Part shown: piece after piece, positions 8,017-14,665 of the stretch
How the letters are laid out: each line of letters starts with the position of its first letter
Numbering within the stretch: the first letter of the stretch is position 1
From: an uncultured Bacteroidia bacterium
Lineage (GTDB): Bacteria > Bacteroidota > Bacteroidia > Bacteroidales > UBA932
Assembly: GCA_902778105.1 (NCBI GenBank)
Contig: CACYWN010000007.1
Location: forward strand, 1-64,000
Direction: 5' to 3'
DNA: 64,000 nucleotides
The notes under the pieces: generated by a model
Database searches by the model: none
Told to the model about the DNA's origin: nothing
The model's input: the letters and a program-made list of their open reading frames with translations, nothing else
Program-made: the position numbers and the translations under genes

Positions 8017-8611
8017 TACATTCGACGCACTCTTGGGGTAACCAGCGGTCGATGCCCCGCTCGCGGTGAATCAGGTGAACGCGGACGGGATATTTCGCAA
8101 CCAGGTGCTCGGCGAGATGCTGGGCGCTGTAGGCGGAGCGGTGCTGGCCGCCGGTGCAGCCGAAGCTGACCTGCAGGTGGGTGAAGCCACGCTCGAGGAA
8201 ACGCTCCACGTGCGCATCGACCAAGGAATAGACGTGGTCCAGGAAGCGGAGGATCTCGCCGTCCTGCTCCAGGAACTCGATGACCGGGGCATCCAGGCCG
8301 GTGAGCTGCTTGAACCGATCGTACTTCCCGGGATTGTGCACGCTCCGGCAGTCGAACACATACCCGCCCCCGTTCCCGGATGTATCCTCAGGAATACCCT
8401 TCTTGAAAGAGAAACTATAAATCGTTACCGTCAGGGGCGATCCGGAGGAGGGGGTGTTCTTTTCCAAACCTGTGGCCACCCTCGGCCGAACCACCCCAAA
8501 AATCGGCAGATTTTCGGGGGCCCCGGATGCCAACCCTTCGAGGGGCCCGCCGCTTGCGGTGGGAGAAGAATACTCCCTCCGGAGAAAGGACGCCCCCGCA
8601 AAGCCCGGCAA
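8012..8611 (-). CDS. RapZ C-terminal-like domain protein, probably split from the upstream kinase
   Basis: The conserved part, from about base 8430 to 8012, reads YSFSFKKGIP, GGYVFDCRSVHNPG, LTGLDAPVIEFLE and the FGCTGGQHRSAYSAQHLAEHL signature. That is the RapZ/YvcJ C-terminal domain, which in RapZ senses GlcN6P and binds RNA and QseE/QseF partners. The first 55 or so residues of the open frame, including the ATG at 8611, are encoded by repeat copy B and look like random sequence, so the true start is doubtful. I recall that Bacteroidetes usually carry this domain fused to an aminoglycoside-phosphotransferase-like kinase. Here the kinase lies just upstream in a different frame and overlaps by 197 bases. 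Either the gene was split by the repeat insertion, or the domain is now made by reinitiation or frameshifting. Confidence 0.65.
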   Translation of the reverse strand: MPGFAGASFLRREYSSPTASGGPLEGLASGAPENLPIFGVVRPRVATGLEKNTPSSGSPLTVTIYSFSFKKGIPEDTSGNGGGYVFDCRSVHNPGKYDRFKQLTGLDAPVIEFLEQDGEILRFLDHVYSLVDAHVERFLERGFTHLQVSFGCTGGQHRSAYSAQHLAEHLVAKYPVRVHLIHRERGIDRWLPQECVECK

Positions 8612-9563
8612 GCACTTCGGTCAGGTACGGGTAATCCTTGAAAGGCAACAGGCTACGGACAATCTCCAGCGCCGGGGGAATGCTGTCGATGAAGGCCTGT
8701 TTCCTTTCCCAAAGGCCACGGTAGCCGTAGCAGCCGAGAACCTGGAGCATCCGGAAGAGGATGAAGAGGCGGAGGCGAGCCCGGGAGTGGGTTTCGTCCA
8801 CGGGCCCATAGGCACGAAGCGCGTCCAGGTACACCTGCAGCAGTTCTTCCCGCAGGGTCTCCGGATACTTGGCGCGGGCCTGCCAGAGGAAGGACGCCAC
8901 GTCGTAGTACACCGGGCCGCGGCGGCCGCCCTGAAAGTCGATGAACCAGGGTTCCCCGTCCACCAGCATCACGTTCCGGGCGTTGAAGTCCCGGTACAGG
9001 AAGGTGTCGGAGGGTTCCGCCAGGAGGTCCGCCTTGAAGCGGTCGAAATCGTCCTGGAGCCGCACCTCGTTGAACTCCAACCCGGTGAGTTTCAGGTAGT
9101 CGTACTTGAAGTAGTTCAGGTCGAAATCCACCATCCGTCCGTCGAACGAAGGCTGCGGATAGCACACGGAGAAGTCCAGTCCCCGGGCTCCCTCGACCTG
9201 GATCTTCGGGAGGGCGGCGAGGGTCTTTCGCAACAGCGTAACCTCGTCAGGGCCATAGTTCCCCGAGGCACGGCCGGCGGCGAGCGCGTCGTACAGGACG
9301 GTCGCGCCCAGGTCCTCCTGCAGGTAGCAGAGGCCCTCCTCGGCCACGACCTTCGGAACATGGATTCCCTTTGAGGCGAAGTGACGGTCGATGGTGAGGA
9401 AGGCGCGGTTTTCGTCGGCATCCGTCCCTTCCACGCCGATGAGCGTCCGTCCGTCGGCCCCGGTGAGCCGGTAATACCGCCGGTGCGAAGCCGACCCGGT
9501 CAGCGGCACCACGGACACCGGCGCCGCCCCGGTATATTGCTCGAACAGTGATTCCAGTGACAT
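8415..9563 (-). CDS. AmgK-like anomeric sugar kinase (aminoglycoside phosphotransferase fold)
   Basis: Start chosen at the ATG at 9563 (MSLESLFEQYTG), giving 382 residues; the open frame extends upstream into promoter sequence. Visible motifs are LTGSASHRRYYRL (nucleotide loop), the catalytic FLYRDFNARNVM (Brenner-type D..N motif near residue 195) and WFIDFQGGRRGP (metal-binding Asp). They match the choline/aminoglycoside kinase family and its MurNAc/GlcNAc anomeric kinase branch AmgK. AmgK makes MurNAc-1-phosphate for MurU, whose likely gene is downstream at 7060. The last 58 or so residues, rich in Arg/Gly (RKRRAPRRVGIRGPRKS), come from repeat copy B rather than from the kinase family, so the native C-terminus has been replaced. 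Confidence 0.82.
   Translation of the reverse strand: MSLESLFEQYTGAAPVSVVPLTGSASHRRYYRLTGADGRTLIGVEGTDADENRAFLTIDRHFASKGIHVPKVVAEEGLCYLQEDLGATVLYDALAAGRASGNYGPDEVTLLRKTLAALPKIQVEGARGLDFSVCYPQPSFDGRMVDFDLNYFKYDYLKLTGLEFNEVRLQDDFDRFKADLLAEPSDTFLYRDFNARNVMLVDGEPWFIDFQGGRRGPVYYDVASFLWQARAKYPETLREELLQVYLDALRAYGPVDETHSRARLRLFILFRMLQVLGCYGYRGLWERKQAFIDSIPPALEIVRSLLPFKDYPYLTEVLAGLCGGVLSPEGVFFSHRKRRAPRRVGIRGPRKSADFWGGSAEGGHRFGKEHPLLRIAPDGNDL
8441..8583. repeat. Palindromic repeat element, copy B (kinase/RapZ junction)
   Basis: The outer arms start TCCGGAGG at 8441 and end CCTCCGGA at 8583, and continue inward with GTTCTTTTCC opposite GGAGAAGAATAC. The core has the GGCCACCCTCGGCC motif shared with copy A, a CCCCAAAAATC/GATTTTCGGGG hairpin and a CGCTTGCG hairpin that aligns with ACTTGT of copy A. 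It lies where the kinase frame and the RapZ frame meet and shifts the reading frame between them. Confidence 0.75.
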
Positions 9564-9569
9564 AACATA

Positions 9570-9625
9570 CAAAAATACGCAAATTCTGCGACTTCCCTGT
9601 TCTTTGTACATTTTTCGTATCTTTG
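9570..9625. promoter_or_regulatory. Divergent -7 elements for the kinase and phytase-like genes
   Basis: On the minus strand 9570-9577 reads TATTTTTG, only 6 bases from the kinase ATG, so that leader would be very short. On the plus strand 9618-9625 reads TATCTTTG, 18 bases before the ATG at 9644. Both fit TAnnTTTG; neither has a clear -33 TTTG at about 19 bases. Confidence 0.5.
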
Positions 9626-9643
9626 CGGACAAACGAAACGGAC

Positions 9644-11062
9644 ATGAAAAGGAATTTCTGCCTGATGATATGCCTGACCGCCCTGGCGGCCATCGGATGC
9701 AAAGCGCAGCCGCAGCGGACGGTATACGAACCGGTCCGGTTCGAAGACGGAACACCCGTAGCCGGAGACCCGGTAGCCGACAGCCTGTTCGCACAGGACC
9801 GGTTCCTGACGGATACGACCGTTACGGTGAAGGGAGATACGGTCTTCACCGTCCGGCACGCCAGTGCCTTCGTGCACATGCTGTTGGAAGGATTGCCTGC
9901 CGATGCCGGCATCGGGGAGATCCTGCTGGTGCCCATGCAGGGCGCTCCCGAGACCGTTCCCGCATCGGTTTCGGAATCCGGTGACCTGACTCTCTGGATG
10001 GCCAGGGAACCTGCCTTTTTGCCGTCCACGGCCGTCATCGCACAGGCAAGGGATGGGCGCATCTGGTCGGTCCGCCTGCCCGCCCTTGACCTTCAACCAG
10101 GTACGGCATATCAGACGTCCGGAGCCTTCCTTACCCCCGAAGCTCCCGCTTCCGACCTGAAGGCAACACCCCTGGCGGCCACGCTGCTGGACATCGACCC
10201 GGGCGAATACTCCGGCATCACCTGGCTCGGCGGGAACCAGTATGCGGTCGTGGACGACAACCTGAAGGGAGGGGGTATCCTCCGATTCTCCATTCCCATC
10301 GACCAGGACGGGAACATCGGTACGGTCCGGAAACAAGTTGCACCCGGAACGGAAGCGGCAGACGGAAAGAAGCGGGACACGGAGGGCGTCGCCTTCGTTT
10401 CCTCGGAGAACCTGCTGTACGTCACTTCCGAGAAGCACCAGGAAATCCGCGGCTATGACCTGAACGGCAACGATGCCGGAATGGCACTGGACGTCCCGGA
10501 GGACCTGAAAGGGATCGAAAACAACCGGGGATTTGAATCCCTCACCTATAACGGGAACACCGGCCTGTTCTGGACCACGACGGAAGCACCGCTCAAGGCC
10601 GACACCTTCCTCCCCCGCATCCTTCGCCTCCAGTGTTTCGACCGGGAAGGAAAGCCGGCAGGACGTTACTTCTATCAGACCGGCGAACCATCCAAAACCA
10701 GCGATAACACAGTCGCTTACGTGTTCGGAGTCCCGACCCTTGCAGCCCTGGATGACGGCCGCCTGCTGGTTCTGGAGCGGGAAGTCTACGTGCCCAGGGG
10801 AAGCCTGTGGGAAAAACTGCAGGGGGCTTTCACGGATATCCATATCTATCTGGTCGATCCGGTCCATGACACGGCCGGCATCCTCCGCAAGTCCCTGCTG
10901 TGCTCCTTCACCACCGGTGCCTTGAACCTCGCCAATTTCGAGGGGATGTGCCTTGGTCCCACCCTTCCGGACGGAAGACGCTGCCTCGTACTCATCGCCG
11001 ATTCCCAGAAGGGTTCCGGCGGGTTGACGAACGAGTATGCAAAGGTCATCCTTCTGCAGTAA
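9644..11062 (+). CDS. Phytase-type esterase-like lipoprotein
   Basis: The start is at the ATG at 9644, giving 472 residues with a lipoprotein signal (MICLTALAAIGC). The body from about residue 175 is a beta-propeller-like region of the family called esterase-like activity of phytase. It has GEYSGITWLGGNQYAVVDD, KRDTEGVAF, NRGFESLTY with WTTTEAPL, LLVLEREVY, and ANFEGMCLG with DSQKG near the end, which are the repeated Glu/Asp-bearing strands of this fold. The N-terminal 150 residues are not recognised. Members are periplasmic or surface proteins, and phosphatase or esterase activity is known only for few of them. Substrate unknown; probably monocistronic. Confidence 0.78.
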   Translation: MKRNFCLMICLTALAAIGCKAQPQRTVYEPVRFEDGTPVAGDPVADSLFAQDRFLTDTTVTVKGDTVFTVRHASAFVHMLLEGLPADAGIGEILLVPMQGAPETVPASVSESGDLTLWMAREPAFLPSTAVIAQARDGRIWSVRLPALDLQPGTAYQTSGAFLTPEAPASDLKATPLAATLLDIDPGEYSGITWLGGNQYAVVDDNLKGGGILRFSIPIDQDGNIGTVRKQVAPGTEAADGKKRDTEGVAFVSSENLLYVTSEKHQEIRGYDLNGNDAGMALDVPEDLKGIENNRGFESLTYNGNTGLFWTTTEAPLKADTFLPRILRLQCFDREGKPAGRYFYQTGEPSKTSDNTVAYVFGVPTLAALDDGRLLVLEREVYVPRGSLWEKLQGAFTDIHIYLVDPVHDTAGILRKSLLCSFTTGALNLANFEGMCLGPTLPDGRRCLVLIADSQKGSGGLTNEYAKVILLQ

Positions 11063-11100
11063 AAATCGGCCTCTGCCGCACATCCTTCCGTATTTTTCGT

Positions 11101-11108
11101 TATATTTG
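11101..11108 (+). promoter_or_regulatory. Promoter -7 element of pncB-pncA
   Basis: TATATTTG fits TAnnTTTG and lies 40 bases upstream of the pncB ATG at 11149, after the stop of the preceding gene. It should drive pncB, pncA and the glycoside-hydrolase-like gene. Confidence 0.55.
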
Positions 11109-11148
11109 CATAATTGCCCCCGATGGGCACCTCACAAACAATAACGAC

Positions 11149-12657
11149 ATGGACAAACTGAACACTGCCTACTGTTCCGACAAGTACCAGTACACGATGG
11201 GGAAGTCGTACCTGGAATGCGGAAAGGACAAGGAAATCGCTACGTTCAACCTCTTTTACCGGAAGGCCCCCGAGAACAACAACTGGGCCGTCGTCAGCGG
11301 CACGGAAGAAGTCATCCAGATGGTCCAGAAACTGGGCACCGAACCGGAGGAATTCTATGAGAAGTTCCTCCCCGGAGATGACTATAAAGAATTCCGCAAG
11401 TACCTGAGCACCATGAAGTTTACCGGCGCCGTGTACTGTATGCGCGAAGGCGAGATCGCTTTCCCCACGCAGCCCATCGTCACCGTCGTGGCCCCCATGA
11501 TCGAGGCCCAGGTGCTGGAGACCCCGATGCTGTGCATCCTCAACCACCAGATGGCCGTCGCGACCAAGGCCTCCCGCGTATGCCGGGCCACCGACCGTCC
11601 CGTTTCCGAGTTCGGTTCCCGCCGGGCCCATGGCCCCTGGGCGGCGGTTTACGGCGGAAAGGCCGCGCAGATCGCGGGCTGCGCCAGTTCCTCGAACATC
11701 CTCACCGGCGCCTTCAACGGCGTCCCCTCCACCGGAACGATGGCCCACAGCTTCGTGACGGCCTACGGCAGCACGGTCCAGGGCGAGTATGAAGCTTTCT
11801 GCGACTATATCCGGACGCACCGGGGCGAGAACATCATCCTCCTGATCGACACCTACGACACGCTCAGATGCGGCGTCAAGAACGCCATCCGCGCCTTCCG
11901 CGACTGCGGCATCTCCGACGGCTACGGCCCGGGCTACGGCATCCGCCTGGACAGCGGCGACCTCGCCTATCTGTCCCAGGAAGTGCGCCGCATCCTGGAC
12001 GCCCACGGAATGACCCGCTGCAAGATCTTCGCGACCAACAGCCTGGACGAGTACCTGATCACGGACCTGGAGCGCCAGGGCGCCTGCATCGACAGCTACG
12101 GTGTAGGCGATGCCATCGCCACCTCCAAGGCCGCCCCCTGCTTCGGCAATGTCTACAAGCTCGTGCAGATCGGCAACCAGCCTGTCCTGAAACGTTCCGA
12201 GGACAAGATCAAACTCATCAACCCCGGCTTCCAGCTCACCTGGCGCATCAGCGCCCTGGATTCCTCCAAGGGCAACAAGATCGACGGCTATGTGTTCAAG
12301 GCCGATGTCACCTGCCTCCGCGGCGACAAGATGGACCTGGCCATCCAGAAAGGCGAGACCATTACGGTCCGCGACGAGTACGACTCCTTCAAGTTCAAGA
12401 CCTTCGAGGCGGGTACCTACGAGGCCCGTCCGCTCCAGCACCAGGCCATCGCGAACGGCAAACGTGTATGCCCGCAGCACACGCTGATGCAGAAAAAGGC
12501 CTTCTTCAAGGACAACCTCCACCACTTCTCGCCTGCGGAGACCCGCCTGATCAACCCGCACTACTACAAGGTCGACATCTCCGACGACCTCTACGACACC
12601 AAGATGCGCCTGATCGACGACCTGGTGAAGCAGATCCAGCAATTCGAGATCGACTGA
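11149..12657 (+). CDS. pncB: Nicotinate phosphoribosyltransferase
   Basis: The start at ATG 11149 gives 502 residues. The protein shows the type II NAPRTase pattern: YCSDKYQYTMGKSYLE, FNLFYRKAPENN, the FGSRRAHGP active-site loop with its phosphorylation-site region, SSSNILTGAFNGVPSTGTMAHSFV, DTYDTLRCGVKNA and GYGIRLDSGDLAYLS. It converts nicotinic acid and PRPP to NaMN in the Preiss-Handler route to NAD, in the cytoplasm. It is followed after 5 bases by pncA, whose product supplies nicotinate, so the two form a complete nicotinamide salvage pair. Confidence 0.95.
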   Translation: MDKLNTAYCSDKYQYTMGKSYLECGKDKEIATFNLFYRKAPENNNWAVVSGTEEVIQMVQKLGTEPEEFYEKFLPGDDYKEFRKYLSTMKFTGAVYCMREGEIAFPTQPIVTVVAPMIEAQVLETPMLCILNHQMAVATKASRVCRATDRPVSEFGSRRAHGPWAAVYGGKAAQIAGCASSSNILTGAFNGVPSTGTMAHSFVTAYGSTVQGEYEAFCDYIRTHRGENIILLIDTYDTLRCGVKNAIRAFRDCGISDGYGPGYGIRLDSGDLAYLSQEVRRILDAHGMTRCKIFATNSLDEYLITDLERQGACIDSYGVGDAIATSKAAPCFGNVYKLVQIGNQPVLKRSEDKIKLINPGFQLTWRISALDSSKGNKIDGYVFKADVTCLRGDKMDLAIQKGETITVRDEYDSFKFKTFEAGTYEARPLQHQAIANGKRVCPQHTLMQKKAFFKDNLHHFSPAETRLINPHYYKVDISDDLYDTKMRLIDDLVKQIQQFEID

Positions 12658-12662
12658 AACAC

Positions 12663-13253
12663 ATGATGAAAGACAGCGCACTGGTAGTCGTGGACATGCT
12701 CTACGACTTCATCGACGGCACGATGGCGTGCCAGGGGGCCGACGCGGCCATCGAAGGGACGCTCAAGGCCATCGGGAAACTCACGGAAGGGACGGAGGCC
12801 GATGAGAGCGGCATCCATTCCACCTATCCGATCCTGTTCGTCCGGGATCACCATCCCGCGGATCACTGCTCGTTCGCCGCGCAGGGCGGCCCGTGGCCTC
12901 CGCACTGCGTCCAGGGGACCCATGGAGCCGATGTCCATGACGCCCTGCTGCCCTATGTCAAGGAAGACATGACGTTCTTCAAGGGAGAGGACCAGGCCCG
13001 GGAACAGTACAGCGGCTTCGAAGGCGTGAATCCGGCCGGCCAGAGCCTCGGCGAAGTGCTCCATCTCCTGGATATCCAACGGGTCCTCGTGTGCGGTATC
13101 GCCACGGAATACTGCGTCCGCAACACCGCCGAAGACCTCCTGAAAGACGGTTTCGAAGTCACCGTCCTGAAGGACGCCCTCGCCTGGGTCGACGCCGACG
13201 GCCATGTCGCGGCCCTGAAAGCCATGGAAGAAGAAGGTATCAGAATCCTATGA
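12663..13253 (+). CDS. pncA: Nicotinamidase
   Basis: 196 residues. The cysteine hydrolase core is complete. VVVDMLYDF has the catalytic Asp, DHHPADHCSF binds the metal, WPPHCVQGTHGA is the substrate-pocket segment, a Lys lies in FFKGEDQ, and ITEYC-type CGIATEYCVRNTA carries the nucleophile Cys. It deaminates nicotinamide to nicotinate for PncB. Two consecutive ATG codons (12663 and 12666) could start the protein. The stop overlaps the ATG of the next gene (ATGA), so translation is coupled. Confidence 0.94.
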   Translation: MMKDSALVVVDMLYDFIDGTMACQGADAAIEGTLKAIGKLTEGTEADESGIHSTYPILFVRDHHPADHCSFAAQGGPWPPHCVQGTHGADVHDALLPYVKEDMTFFKGEDQAREQYSGFEGVNPAGQSLGEVLHLLDIQRVLVCGIATEYCVRNTAEDLLKDGFEVTVLKDALAWVDADGHVAALKAMEEEGIRIL

Positions 13254-14665
13254 ATATCAGACATTTCCTGCTCAGCAGCCTCCTTGTACTCCTGAGTGCC
13301 GTCTCCTGTACGGAGAAGAAAGCGGTTGAATACCCCATGTTCTGGACCTGGCTGGAAGACCTTCCGGACATCGACATGGAAACCGCCTTCACCCATATGG
13401 AGGAAGCGGGCCTTGACGCCGTCATGCTGCACGCAGCCTCCGCGGAGGATTACCGGAAAGACGTGGAAATCGCGCGCCGGCACGGCATCACCGTCTATGC
13501 CTGGGTCTGGACGCTGAATCCCCCGCGCCAGGAACGGCCGCAGATGCTCGAGCAGCATCCCGACTGGTTCAGCGTGAACCGGAAAGGCGACAGTGTCGTC
13601 GATTACAAGGCCTATGTCAATTCCTACAAGTTCCTCTGCCCGGCCCTGCCGGAAGTCAGGGACTATCTCGTCCAGAAGGTGAAAGACATCTGCGCCATCG
13701 ACGGCGTGGAGGGCATCTGCCTGGACTATTGCCGTCTGATCGACGGGGTGCTTCCGATCTCCCTCGCCTACAACTACGGACTGTTCCAGGACGGGGAGGT
13801 CTTCCCCGAATACGACTTCGGCTACCATCCGGCGATGCTCGAAAAGTTCCAGGCCCGGTACGGCTACGATCCCCGCGAGAAGGAAGACCCGACCCGGGAC
13901 GATACCTGGAACCAGTTCCGCTGCGACCAGGTGACCGAGGTCGCCAACCTCCTGTGCGAAGCCGCCCATGCGGCCGGAAAGGCCGTCACCGCCTCTCCCT
14001 TCTCCGCCGCCGGCGTCTCCCGTTTCATGGTTTACCAGGAATGGTGGAAATGGGACCTGGACCTCGTCCATCCGATGGCCTACACCGACTTTTACACGAT
14101 GGATCCGTCCTTCGCCCGGGATGTCACGCTGGCAAACCAGCTTGTGAAAGCCCCCGGAACGACCCTGATGTGCGGGGTGGACACCGAGCTCGGCGGCGAT
14201 CCTGAACAGATCTTTGAAAAGATGGATGCCGCTTTCAGCGCCGGTGCAAAAGGGATATCCCTCTACACCATCGAGGGACTTGAATCCCCCGACTTGCGCC
14301 GCCGCTTCAAGGTTTACGCCGACAGCCTCCGGACCCTCCGGTCCGAAGGAAAGCTGCCTGCCGCCCCCGGCATCGCCCCGGACATGGACCCGTTTGCCAA
14401 TCCCGGTCTGATGAAGGTCATCGAAAGGAACATCCAGCGGCTGGTCGCCGGCCAGTCCATCCACGAACGGAGCGTGAACGGCATGGTTCGGGACGATCCT
14501 TCCGTCACCTATCCTTCCCTGGATCTGGGAGACTATGAACTGGTCCGGGAAAACGACCGCATCCGGGTATACAACGTGAAGGACAACGCCAGCGGACAGC
14601 GTTTCGAAGTGCTTTTCGTCTGCTACGGCGACATCATCTCCGGCTGGGACGTCCGGTCAATATAG
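13250..14665 (+). CDS. Glycoside-hydrolase-like (GHL10/DUF187-type) lipoprotein
   Basis: 471 residues with a lipoprotein signal ending AVSC near residue 19. The rest reads as a (beta/alpha)8 barrel of the GHL10 kind: MFWTWLEDL, GLDAVMLHAA, HGITVYAWVWTLN, VEGICLDYCRL (strand-4 acid), DLDLVHPMAYTDFY and KGISLYTIEGLE. Such barrels include YngK and E. coli DigH, which cleaves denuded peptidoglycan strands. It is coupled to pncA by an ATGA overlap although its function seems unrelated, and its last 9 bases overlap the convergent end of the M20-C1B fusion gene. Enzyme activity is inferred only from the fold. Confidence 0.72.
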   Translation: MNIRHFLLSSLLVLLSAVSCTEKKAVEYPMFWTWLEDLPDIDMETAFTHMEEAGLDAVMLHAASAEDYRKDVEIARRHGITVYAWVWTLNPPRQERPQMLEQHPDWFSVNRKGDSVVDYKAYVNSYKFLCPALPEVRDYLVQKVKDICAIDGVEGICLDYCRLIDGVLPISLAYNYGLFQDGEVFPEYDFGYHPAMLEKFQARYGYDPREKEDPTRDDTWNQFRCDQVTEVANLLCEAAHAAGKAVTASPFSAAGVSRFMVYQEWWKWDLDLVHPMAYTDFYTMDPSFARDVTLANQLVKAPGTTLMCGVDTELGGDPEQIFEKMDAAFSAGAKGISLYTIEGLESPDLRRRFKVYADSLRTLRSEGKLPAAPGIAPDMDPFANPGLMKVIERNIQRLVAGQSIHERSVNGMVRDDPSVTYPSLDLGDYELVRENDRIRVYNVKDNASGQRFEVLFVCYGDIISGWDVRSI

